A model generated the notes under the pieces. That model worked only from the letters and a program-made list of their open reading frames with translations, was not told where the DNA came from and searched no databases. Shown piece after piece: positions 33,248 to 40,885 of a stretch of DNA of 48,205 nt. Each line of letters begins with the position of its first letter. Position 1 is the first letter of the stretch. The translations under genes and the position numbers were made by a program. Source of the stretch: Fluviicola sp. (GTDB lineage Bacteria > Bacteroidota > Bacteroidia > Flavobacteriales_D > Crocinitomicaceae); NCBI GenBank assembly GCA_017983675.1, contig JAGOAZ010000012.1, positions 1 through 48,205 on the forward strand, in the 5' to 3' direction.

Positions 33248-33820
33248 ATGAAAACGACAACCGTTTCAAGCTGGGTTCAAGAACACGGTGATGCGCTCTA
33301 TAAACGCGCTTTTTTGAAATTAAAAGATAAAACATTAGCGGAAGATATTATTCAAGAAACGTTTATTTCAGCTTTCCAAAATTTCGACAAGTTCAAAGGG
33401 TCGAGTAGCCCATTAACGTGGTTATACGCGATCTTGAACAATAAAATTGCAGATCACTACCGCAGTAATTCTTCTTATCGTTTTTGTTACGATTCAATCA
33501 AAGAAGGAGATAGCGCTGATGCGAGTGATTTTTTCACCAAAGAAGGTGCTTGGAATTTGGTGGATGAAAAACATGTTTTGAACAATAGTGCTGTTTTATT
33601 GGATGATGAAGAATTTAATAAAGTCCTTGCTTTTTGCCTAGAGAATTTACCCAATCAATGGAACGAAGCAATGACTAACAAATACCTCTCGAATCGAAAC
33701 GCACAAGAAATTTGTCAGGATTTGTCTATTTCCATGTCTAATTATTGGCAAATCATTCACCGTGCAAAATTGCATCTTCGTAAGTGCATTGAAAACAATT
33801 TTTTTATGAATTACCGATGA
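33248..33820 (+). CDS. ECF-family RNA polymerase sigma factor
   Basis: This 190-aa sigma-70 family protein has region 2 at about 20-80 (DALYKRAFLKLKDKTLAEDI, IQETFISAFQNFDKFKG, LTWLYAILNNKIADHYR) and region 4 at about 130-185 with a helix-turn-helix (NAQEICQDLSISMSNYWQII). A linker of about 55 residues separates them. It overlaps the anti-sigma gene by 4 nt. Two promoters of matching form at 30285 and 34106 flank this gene and are good candidates for its regulon; no such site is seen before the sigma gene itself. Confidence 0.92.
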   Translation: MKTTTVSSWVQEHGDALYKRAFLKLKDKTLAEDIIQETFISAFQNFDKFKGSSSPLTWLYAILNNKIADHYRSNSSYRFCYDSIKEGDSADASDFFTKEGAWNLVDEKHVLNNSAVLLDDEEFNKVLAFCLENLPNQWNEAMTNKYLSNRNAQEICQDLSISMSNYWQIIHRAKLHLRKCIENNFFMNYR

Positions 33821-34092
33821 AAAAAATAATAACAAAATTAGTGCTCAGCTGTCTAAAAGCAACTGAATTAATAGAAAAGAGTAAATTGATTTCGTTGAAA
33901 CGCACAGAAAAATTACAATTGAAAATTCACTTGAAGATATGTGCTGTTTGTATGAATTATGAGAAGGATAGCGCTTTTTTAGATGATGCCATAAAAAAAC
34001 AATACACCTTATTGCAAAACCATCAACCCCTTACAGACATAAAAAAAAACAGCGATCATTCAACAATTAAAACAGTTAAGTTGATAAAATAA
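33817..34092 (+). CDS. Small zinc-binding anti-sigma factor
   Basis: This 91-aa protein carries H38-x3-C42-x2-C45 (HLKICAVC), the zinc anti-sigma (ZAS/zf-HC2) signature, preceded by a basic helix and followed by a polar tail with no transmembrane segment. It is therefore a cytoplasmic anti-sigma, which could release its sigma on oxidation or loss of zinc. Start overlaps the sigma stop (ATGA). The thioredoxin-like gene just downstream fits a redox theme, though that link is inference. Confidence 0.78.
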   Translation: MKKIITKLVLSCLKATELIEKSKLISLKRTEKLQLKIHLKICAVCMNYEKDSAFLDDAIKKQYTLLQNHQPLTDIKKNSDHSTIKTVKLIK

Positions 34093-34105
34093 ATTCATTT
34101 TTTTT

Positions 34106-34134
34106 GTCAGGATTCAACGACATTATCGACTAAT
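34106..34134 (+). promoter_or_regulatory. ECF-type promoter of the thioredoxin-like gene
   Basis: GTCAGG at 34106 and TCGACTAAT at 34126-34134 have the same 20-bp offset as the pair at 30285/30305. It lies 55 bp upstream of the ATG at 34190. Confidence 0.6.
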
Positions 34135-34189
34135 AAAATAACTGTTCGTTGACTGAATAGCACTACTAATTTTTTTAACTTAAAACACG

Positions 34190-34633
34190 ATGAAAAAACA
34201 ACTTATTGTAATGTTAGCATTTGTAACATTTGGCATGATGTCTTTTAATAGAACGCCAACTGCTACTGTAGATGATGAACCTGTTGCTGTCGTCAACTTT
34301 GAAAAAGGTACTTGGCAAAACACGCTTGATAAAGCTAAAAAAGAAGACAAATTGATTTTCTTAGAAGTGTATGCAGAGTGGTGTGGCTACTGCAAAAAAT
34401 TAAAAAGAACAACATTGGTTGATGCTGGTGTGGTTAATTTGTTAAATTCAAATTACCTCAATGTTGAAGTAGATGGCGAAAAAGGTGAGGGTATTGAAAT
34501 TGCAAAAAAATACAATGTTAAAAGCTATCCAGCTTTATTGCTTATTGATGGTGATGGAAAAGTTGTGAAAGCTGAATTTGGATACCTCAATCCAAAATCT
34601 TTTCAAAATTTCGCAGCGGTTACTCAAAAATAA
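34190..34633 (+). CDS. Exported thioredoxin-family protein
   Basis: This 147-aa protein has a signal peptide followed by a thioredoxin fold with the active site WCGYC (C65, C68) and the cis-proline loop SYPALLLIDGDGKVV. It belongs to the DUF255/thioredoxin_7-like group (KEDKLIFLEVYAEWCGYCKKL). It likely reduces or forms disulfides in the periplasm. An ECF-type promoter precedes it, just after the sigma/anti-sigma pair. Confidence 0.9.
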   Translation: MKKQLIVMLAFVTFGMMSFNRTPTATVDDEPVAVVNFEKGTWQNTLDKAKKEDKLIFLEVYAEWCGYCKKLKRTTLVDAGVVNLLNSNYLNVEVDGEKGEGIEIAKKYNVKSYPALLLIDGDGKVVKAEFGYLNPKSFQNFAAVTQK

Positions 34634-34658
34634 GTGTTCAATACAAGTTTTTTAAAGA

Positions 34659-35168
34659 ATGATTCAACACGATTGTTTAGCAAATATTCAACAAATCAAA
34701 GAAATGATTCGAACAATAAGTTTGGGTCATTTCTCTTTTCCGTTAACATCGTTGTCGGGCGCAACAATTGGACAGCATACACGGCATATTATTGAGTTTT
34801 ATGCTTGTTTTATTGAGGGTCTTTCAAGTGGTGAAATCAATTATGATAAACGACAACGAAACATGGAATTAGAAACAGATTTTAGTGTTGTTTTGAACAC
34901 CTTGAATGAAATTGAAAGACAAATTGAACAACTAAATGATGATGGTGAAATAAAATTAGTAGCAAATTATACCTTTGAAGAAAATCACGATTGTTCTTTT
35001 GCGACGTCAATTTATCGTGAATTAGCTTATTGTTTGGAACACAGTATTCACCATCAAGCGCTCATTAAGGTGGGGCTAATTGAATTAAGTTTAGCTGATG
35101 CTGTATCAGCTGATTTTGGTTACGCACCTGCTACAATTCGTTACCTTTCGAATGCTATCAAACAATAA
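34659..35168 (+). CDS. DinB-like four-helix protein
   Basis: This 169-aa protein has the DinB/YfiT metal-binding histidine pattern: GQHTRHIIEF (about 43-52) and LEHSIHHQALIKVG (about 127-140), then FGYAPATIRYL. The family binds a divalent metal with three His; many are thiol-dependent S-transferases or of unknown role. It precedes an NRDE gene by 11 bp in a run of closely spaced genes. Confidence 0.85.
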   Translation: MIQHDCLANIQQIKEMIRTISLGHFSFPLTSLSGATIGQHTRHIIEFYACFIEGLSSGEINYDKRQRNMELETDFSVVLNTLNEIERQIEQLNDDGEIKLVANYTFEENHDCSFATSIYRELAYCLEHSIHHQALIKVGLIELSLADAVSADFGYAPATIRYLSNAIKQ

Positions 35169-35179
35169 ATTCCATTGAG

Positions 35180-35899
35180 ATGTGTACAGTTACGTTTTTA
35201 CCAACTGAAAATGGATTTGTTTTCACTTCAAATAGAGATGAAAAAGTGATTCGTCCAACAATTCCTCCAGCTGTTTATCAACATGCGCATCAATCATTGA
35301 TTTATCCAAAAGATCAACAAGCAGGTGGAACTTGGATTGCAACAAACGGTGCAAATAAAATTGCTTGTTTGCTAAACGGAGCATTTTTTCCACACATAAA
35401 AAAAACAAGTTATTCAAGAAGTAGAGGGACAGTTGTTCTCGAAGTTTTTAACCACGAATCAATGGAAGCCTTTGTTCAAAATACAAGTTTCGAAGGAGTT
35501 GAACCTTTTACATTAGTTTTGATTGATGTGAGTAATACCATTGCTATTTCCGAATTGCGATGGGATGAAACAAATTGTTATGTCACACAATTAGATCCAC
35601 TTGATAAGTATATTTGGTCTTCTGTAACCTTATATAGTGAAGCAGAAGTGGCAAAAAGAAACACCTTGTTTCAGCATTGGTTTAATGATTCAAAAGTCAT
35701 AGCTATTCAAGCTATTCAATCGTTTCATCGTTCTTCTATCGAAGATAATTCAATCCTGTTAGCAGAAACAAATGGCGTTAAAACGGTTAGTATTACTCAG
35801 ATTACTTGTGCAAATAATCATTTCGATCTGTTCTATCAGGACTTGATGGCTAAAAGTGAAATGCGATTGATTTGTTCTGAAAATCAATTGGTCAAATGA
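35180..35899 (+). CDS. NRDE (TANGO2-like) family protein
   Basis: This 239-aa protein starts MCTVTFLPTENGFVFTSNRD, carrying the Cys2 and the NRDE motif (residues 18-21) of the NRDE/TANGO2 family, then GGTWIATN. Members are Ntn-hydrolase-like in fold and linked to haem or lipid handling in eukaryotes; the bacterial role is open. It overlaps the following DUF6695-type gene by 4 nt. Confidence 0.88.
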   Translation: MCTVTFLPTENGFVFTSNRDEKVIRPTIPPAVYQHAHQSLIYPKDQQAGGTWIATNGANKIACLLNGAFFPHIKKTSYSRSRGTVVLEVFNHESMEAFVQNTSFEGVEPFTLVLIDVSNTIAISELRWDETNCYVTQLDPLDKYIWSSVTLYSEAEVAKRNTLFQHWFNDSKVIAIQAIQSFHRSSIEDNSILLAETNGVKTVSITQITCANNHFDLFYQDLMAKSEMRLICSENQLVK

Positions 35900-36831
35900 A
35901 AAACGATGGCTATTTAATTGCATTAGCTTGGCCCGAAACGTATTGCAAACAAGCAGGCGGTTGGTATGATCCACTTTTGTCCTTTTTGCGTATTTCATCC
36001 AATAACTACTACAAAGTAGGGCATGCAGCGTTGGTTTTAGTTACAACTCATCAATCGGAAGCGCATTATTTTGACTTTGGCAGGTATCATGCGCCTTTTG
36101 GACATGGGCGTGTGCGAAGTAAATTAACCGATCATGAGTTAATTATTCACACCAAATTAGCCTTCGATTCCAAAGGAAATATATTGAATTTACAATACCT
36201 TTTAGAAGAAGTCGCAAACAAAGAAGCTTGTCATGGAATTGGTCCACTTCATGCTGGAATTTATCCGGTAAATGTTGCAAAAGCACACGCGAAAGCAAAC
36301 GAATTACAACAAAAACAACATATTCCTTATGGTCCGTTTTTGAAAAATGGCTCCAATTGTTCTCGCTTTGTTCGAGATGTAATGAAAGCAGGATTCACAC
36401 ATCCTCTGAATAAAATTTTACTTTACTTACCACTGGTTTTGACACCAACACCTAAGGGAAATGTTCGCCTTCTGAAAAATAAATTTGTGATTAATCCACG
36501 GATTAAAACACATCAATGTGCTCCTGAGAAAAAAACTAAAACAGCATTACTTTCAACACTTTCTCCTCCTTTGAAACCAAAAAACATTCCATATGCAAGT
36601 CAATGGTTGTCTGGAGAAGGCGCAGGTTCATGGTTTCATATTTCGACCCAAAACGAACGGTTTCTAGTAGAACGCTTTTCACCTGAAGGACAACTCGAAT
36701 GCCAAGGGATTTTTAGATCATCCCAAACAATTAATTTGTCAAGTGAATTTCATGTTCATTACCCTTCTAATTGTCAACAAATATCCCTCATTATCAAAAA
36801 TGAATTGTTTCAGCTTGAAGCAATAAAATAA
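35896..36831 (+). CDS. DUF6695-type protein, unknown function
   Basis: This 311-aa protein begins MKNDGYLIALAWPETYCKQA and has GHAALVLV, HYFDFGRYHAPFGHGRVRS, YGPFLKNGSNCSRFVRDVM. The His in GHAALV and the Cys in GSNCSRFVRD resemble a papain/NlpC-like catalytic pair, so a hydrolase is possible. I assign DUF6695 from memory of the NRDE-DUF6695 pairing. Translationally coupled to the NRDE gene; the two likely act together. Confidence 0.7.
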   Translation: MKNDGYLIALAWPETYCKQAGGWYDPLLSFLRISSNNYYKVGHAALVLVTTHQSEAHYFDFGRYHAPFGHGRVRSKLTDHELIIHTKLAFDSKGNILNLQYLLEEVANKEACHGIGPLHAGIYPVNVAKAHAKANELQQKQHIPYGPFLKNGSNCSRFVRDVMKAGFTHPLNKILLYLPLVLTPTPKGNVRLLKNKFVINPRIKTHQCAPEKKTKTALLSTLSPPLKPKNIPYASQWLSGEGAGSWFHISTQNERFLVERFSPEGQLECQGIFRSSQTINLSSEFHVHYPSNCQQISLIIKNELFQLEAIK

Positions 36832-37092
36832 ACAAAAGCACTCGTTTTTATTAGAGTTGTAGCATCACGATTTCATGTTACATCCAAAACTTATGTAACA
36901 TTCCACAAGAATTGTAAAACAATTGCTTAACACTTTTAAGTCACTTTTGTAGTGTGAAACTTTTTTCACAACAAATCAATTGGATATGAAAGTCAATAAT
37001 CAACTTGTTCAGAACTTGCTCATCAAAAAAACAGAAGAACCGCTTTTTTTGTGATTGATAAATAGGTTGAAAAAGTAGTGTGATTTTTATAC
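36832..37092. other. Convergent intergenic region with a 9-bp inverted repeat and a tiny ORF
   Basis: ATGTTACAT (36875-36883) and ATGTAACAT (36893-36901) form a perfect inverted repeat with no T-tail. CACTTTTG (36942-36949) differs by one base from the TAnnTTTG box. A 22-codon frame at 36986-37054 (MKVNNQLVQNLLIKKTEEPL at its start) follows an A-rich leader. The peptide may be real, for example a leader or signal peptide, but there is no independent support. Confidence 0.4.
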
Positions 37093-37713
37093 TTATTCAA
37101 TATAATTGGTGTAACCCATTTTTATAAACAATTCTGATTTCGAGTTGATGTTTAATTTCTTGTAAATGTTTTTAATATTCATGCGAACAGTATTGATTGA
37201 AATCTCGTGTTTGTCTGCAATCAATTTATAAGGCAAACCATCCAAAATACCAGCAACAATATCTGATTCTCTCTTAGTGAGGTTTACTTTTACTTTGTTC
37301 CCAGAATTGAAGTAGTTAATTACTTTTCGTGCAATTTTAGGAGTCATATAAGCACCGTCATCATCTATTGCACTAAAAACCTCTTTGAAATTTAAGTCAA
37401 AACTTTGTTTGTCGATATAACCAATCGCTCCAAGCTGCAAAGCTTTAAAAATTGTTTCTGCATCGTCCTTTATAGAGTTGATGATGATTAATACATCTGG
37501 AAGTTTATTGAGTATTTTACCAATAGCTTCTAATCCACCAAGTTTCGGCGTAATCAAATCCAATAAAATAATATCACAATAAACATTTTCAGTTAAAAAG
37601 TCAAGCGGGTTCTCAAATGTCGCTGAACACATGTGATTTGGAATAGAATTTACATTCATCTGAAGCAATTCCGCCAACGAATGATCATCTTCTATTATAA
37701 CTACTCTTTTCAT
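37093..37713 (-). CDS. LuxR-type response regulator
   Basis: This 206-aa protein has a receiver domain (VVIIEDDHSLAELL; phospho-acceptor D52 in IILLDLITPK) and a C-terminal NarL/LuxR helix-turn-helix (about 143-200; LTKRESDIVAGILDGLPYKL, ISINTVRMNIKNIYKKL). It overlaps the sensor gene upstream by 4 nt. It probably binds the paired inverted site at 40658-40690 and so may control the divergent adhesin and its own operon. Confidence 0.92.
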   Translation of the reverse strand: MKRVVIIEDDHSLAELLQMNVNSIPNHMCSATFENPLDFLTENVYCDIILLDLITPKLGGLEAIGKILNKLPDVLIIINSIKDDAETIFKALQLGAIGYIDKQSFDLNFKEVFSAIDDDGAYMTPKIARKVINYFNSGNKVKVNLTKRESDIVAGILDGLPYKLIADKHEISINTVRMNIKNIYKKLNINSKSELFIKMGYTNYIE

Positions 37714-40571
37714 ATCGGAAATGTAATTGAAATAATTGAATTGTCAAGATTTTTGTCAATTTTGAATACACCTTTGTTGCGTTCTGTTCGTTTTTTAATA
37801 TTTCGTAGTCCATTTCCTGCATTTGATGTACTCGGATCGAAATTATTTCCGCTATCTTCAAAAAGCAAGGTGATTTTCTTTACTTTCAATTGTAAAAACA
37901 CACTTAATTTTTCTCCATTTGAATGTTTCAAAAAATTATTGGTTATTTCAAATACACATAATTTAATATCTCGGTATAATTCTGTTGAAATAACAATTTC
38001 TTGCTGAATCAAGTTGGTAAATAAAAAGATGCGCTCGCTTTCTTGCGAATTCTTAAAAAAGAACTCTTGTAATTCATCACCTAATTGATAAGAGGTTGAT
38101 TTATTCGTTGATAAACTCGACATAAATGCACGAATACTAAAAAGTAACTCTTGAACATTCGCTTCAATTTTATTGGTAAATGGTGTTTTTTCTGTTTGGT
38201 TGTTCATGCGCACAAAGAGCAAGGTACGGGTCAGTATTGTTCCCGCTTCATCATGAAGGTCCATTGCAATCCGCTTTTTAGTTGCTTCGACAACCTTGTT
38301 TCGTTGAATAAATAAAAAGATAATGAACAATGAAAAAAGCAAGATGATAAGCATCAAAAACAGAAAAAAGCCTTGTTTTTTATAAAAAGGAATGGCTGCT
38401 AGAATAACTAGTTTTTTTTGTGCGATTTGTGTACCAAATTGATCAATCAAAACAACGGTCAATTCATAAGAACCATAAGGTAAATAAGCAAAACGAATGG
38501 TGGCGTTTTCCATCGATTTCCATTGACCTTGATCTAGTTTGTATTTGTAGGTTAAATGATCAGATTCGGCAAGGTAATCACTGGAGAATTGTAACGCTAA
38601 ATCTTGATTGTCAGTTCGGTAATTAATCGATTGAATGGTGTTGTTTGGTGAACAAAAAAAGCGCTTATTTTCTGTAAATGAATTAATGGAATAACTACTT
38701 AAAAATAATTTGTAGTGTCGTTTTTGTGTGTTAAAAAATGCGGTATGAATTACTTCATAATTGTTCAATCCTCCAACATACAAATCTTTATTCAATAAAG
38801 CAGCTGCTTTGTAATTGTATTCAATATTAAACAGACCGTTTTTTTGATTTAAGGTAGTTACTTTGTTCGTCAGACTATTGTAACGAATTATTCCAGCAAA
38901 GGTGGTGAACCAAATTGAATTGTTTGAAGTTTCATTAACTGTACATACCAAATTGTTTGATTTGTTTTCGTTGTCAGCATAATGAAAAATAAGTGCGTAA
39001 TTTTTTCTATTCAATCGATAAAAACCTGAGTTTGTCGCAAAATAAAGCGATTGATTATCTTTACTAATGAGAATGTCACGTATTTCAAAATTGTCAGATG
39101 GAACAATACGTTCAAACTGTAAGTGATTGTTCGTTGATTTGTAAATCAATAGTTTATCTTTCGTTCCAATTAGTACCTGTTCACGAATAGCATCGAATTT
39201 TATACAGTAGGGCGCTTGTTTTTCAGAAAATAAAACAACGTTTTCGCGTTTTGTTTTTGGATCGTATAAAACGATGTTATTCTGAGAAACCAGCAATAAT
39301 TGATTATGATAATTTGTGATGGCATCAAAATTAGAAAATGGACCAATCGATGGCGTTGAAATTTTCGTTAATTGCTTTGTTTTTAGTGCATATTCAAAAA
39401 TGCCAACTCCTTCACTAACGATAAAAATTGAATTCCCAATTTTAATTCCGTCATAACAGGGTAATGCACGATTTTCAAAATTATGAAACGAGCGTTCTTT
39501 TCCTTTTATATGAATGATGCCAGGATATCCCAAGTAAATAACCTCATTGCTCGAAATTGGAATAATTCTCCTGCGCACTTGTATGTCATTGGGGTTGCTT
39601 AATATACTGAGAGCTATTTTGTGACTGATTTGTTTTTTAATTGAAAATTTCAATAATCCCTGATTCGTAAGTACAAAATAAGTCCATTTATCAACTTGTA
39701 TGATTTTCCGTAGCTCGTGATCTTGAAGTTGATACTGATTAATTAACCTATTGAAATTGAATGATTTGTAAAAGATAGTTTTCGTTTTCACGATATACAA
39801 TGGTTGTTTTTGAAGGTCGTATCCAAAATAGGTGATGTTTTCATCAATTACTTGTTGTTGTGATTGAGTAATCGTTCCATTTCGTTGAATTTTGAATAAT
39901 TTATTTTTCATTAAAAATAAATTAGAGGAAGAAATTATTTGAAATCCTATATCCTGAAAAAGTTCTTTATTTATTACGTTTAACTGAATTTTATTCGTGT
40001 TAATATTGAATTTAATAAACCCACGATTTCGGATTAAAAAATACAAGCCATCTTGGTAATGATTGAATTCAAAATAGCTCAATTTACCAATGTAAAAAGC
40101 CTTTCGTTTAGTTGATTGCTGGTGTAGATAGAGAAAACCATTTTCTCCAAAATAGTAAACAGAACTTCCTATTACATGTGTTTTTAATACAGGTTGTTCC
40201 GTAATTATGTTTATCGAATTTGATAAAGGGTGATAGCTAATAATTCCTGCATCTTTCACATGAAAAAGCAATTGGTTGAGATAAGGAATTATTGCAAGTA
40301 CTTTTTTATTTCTAAATTGTTTTGGAAATACGACATCATCTATTTTATTAAAATTAACACAATCGTAGCGCGTCACTCCAAAATCAGTTGCCAACCAAAT
40401 TATACCAAATTTATCTTTTACAAGGTCATTGATATGATTATCAGAAAGACCATCTAACGTTGTGAATTTTTCAAGAACGAATGTCTTATGGTCAGTTTTA
40501 CCATAAATATCTACACATGTATAGGTGTAAATAAGTATATTGATAAGTATTATTACGTATTTATTTTTCAT
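37710..40571 (-). CDS. Reg_prop / Y_Y_Y two-component sensor histidine kinase
   Basis: This 953-aa membrane sensor has a signal/anchor, then periplasmic beta-propellers of the reg_prop kind (first blade TTLDGLSDNHINDLVKDKFG, then IWLATDFGVTRYD). A Y_Y_Y domain (about 665-725; YLPYGSYELTVVLIDQFG) and a transmembrane segment at about 740-762 follow. The HisKA_3 dimerisation/phospho-acceptor site is H773 (IAMDLHDEAG) and a HATPase lies at the C-terminus (N box EITNNFLKHS, G box EDSGNNFD...GNGLRNIKKR). Such sensors read extracytoplasmic ligands, often glycans, in Bacteroidota, but here no sugar-uptake genes are near. Partner regulator is coupled downstream. Confidence 0.93.
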   Translation of the reverse strand: MKNKYVIILINILIYTYTCVDIYGKTDHKTFVLEKFTTLDGLSDNHINDLVKDKFGIIWLATDFGVTRYDCVNFNKIDDVVFPKQFRNKKVLAIIPYLNQLLFHVKDAGIISYHPLSNSINIITEQPVLKTHVIGSSVYYFGENGFLYLHQQSTKRKAFYIGKLSYFEFNHYQDGLYFLIRNRGFIKFNINTNKIQLNVINKELFQDIGFQIISSSNLFLMKNKLFKIQRNGTITQSQQQVIDENITYFGYDLQKQPLYIVKTKTIFYKSFNFNRLINQYQLQDHELRKIIQVDKWTYFVLTNQGLLKFSIKKQISHKIALSILSNPNDIQVRRRIIPISSNEVIYLGYPGIIHIKGKERSFHNFENRALPCYDGIKIGNSIFIVSEGVGIFEYALKTKQLTKISTPSIGPFSNFDAITNYHNQLLLVSQNNIVLYDPKTKRENVVLFSEKQAPYCIKFDAIREQVLIGTKDKLLIYKSTNNHLQFERIVPSDNFEIRDILISKDNQSLYFATNSGFYRLNRKNYALIFHYADNENKSNNLVCTVNETSNNSIWFTTFAGIIRYNSLTNKVTTLNQKNGLFNIEYNYKAAALLNKDLYVGGLNNYEVIHTAFFNTQKRHYKLFLSSYSINSFTENKRFFCSPNNTIQSINYRTDNQDLALQFSSDYLAESDHLTYKYKLDQGQWKSMENATIRFAYLPYGSYELTVVLIDQFGTQIAQKKLVILAAIPFYKKQGFFLFLMLIILLFSLFIIFLFIQRNKVVEATKKRIAMDLHDEAGTILTRTLLFVRMNNQTEKTPFTNKIEANVQELLFSIRAFMSSLSTNKSTSYQLGDELQEFFFKNSQESERIFLFTNLIQQEIVISTELYRDIKLCVFEITNNFLKHSNGEKLSVFLQLKVKKITLLFEDSGNNFDPSTSNAGNGLRNIKKRTERNKGVFKIDKNLDNSIISITFPI

Positions 40572-40885
40572 GCTAAATCCCTTTAAAATTAGTACTTAAG
40601 CTAATTACTCCATTCTTAATACACATCTTTATGTGTGTGAAGTTATTTTGTTATCTAAGTAATACGTAGGAGATTTGCCCCCGTAATACTACACCAATTT
40701 TATTAATAAGATGTACAAATTGATTGCTAAAGTAATTTAAATAAAATTACTTTTTTATCAAACGTGATATTTATGCTAAATAGAACATTTTACATTTTTT
40801 ACTTATCTGAGAGACCATTTTTGAGTTTTTCATTTTTACTTATTAATAAAATATGGTTTTAAGAATTTTATCCTACTCTTCACCA
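40572..40885. other. Divergent promoter region between sensor kinase and adhesin
   Basis: About 310 bp with several inverted repeats: ATTAG...CTAAT (40589-40606 region), the paired operator-like site at 40658-40690, and AAGTAATTT (40730-40738) / AAATTACTT (40744-40752) followed by six T, which looks like a terminator on the + strand. Placed between the operator and the adhesin start, that hairpin could be an attenuator in the adhesin leader. Confidence 0.55.
40658..40690. promoter_or_regulatory. Paired inverted site, candidate LuxR-type operator
   Basis: AGTAATACGTAGGAG (40658-40672) on the + strand faces AGTATTACGGGGG on the - strand (40690-40678), separated by 5 bp. The two share AGTA(A/T)TACG and a G-rich end, as expected for half-sites of a dimeric NarL/LuxR regulator such as the one at 37093. 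Confidence 0.55.
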
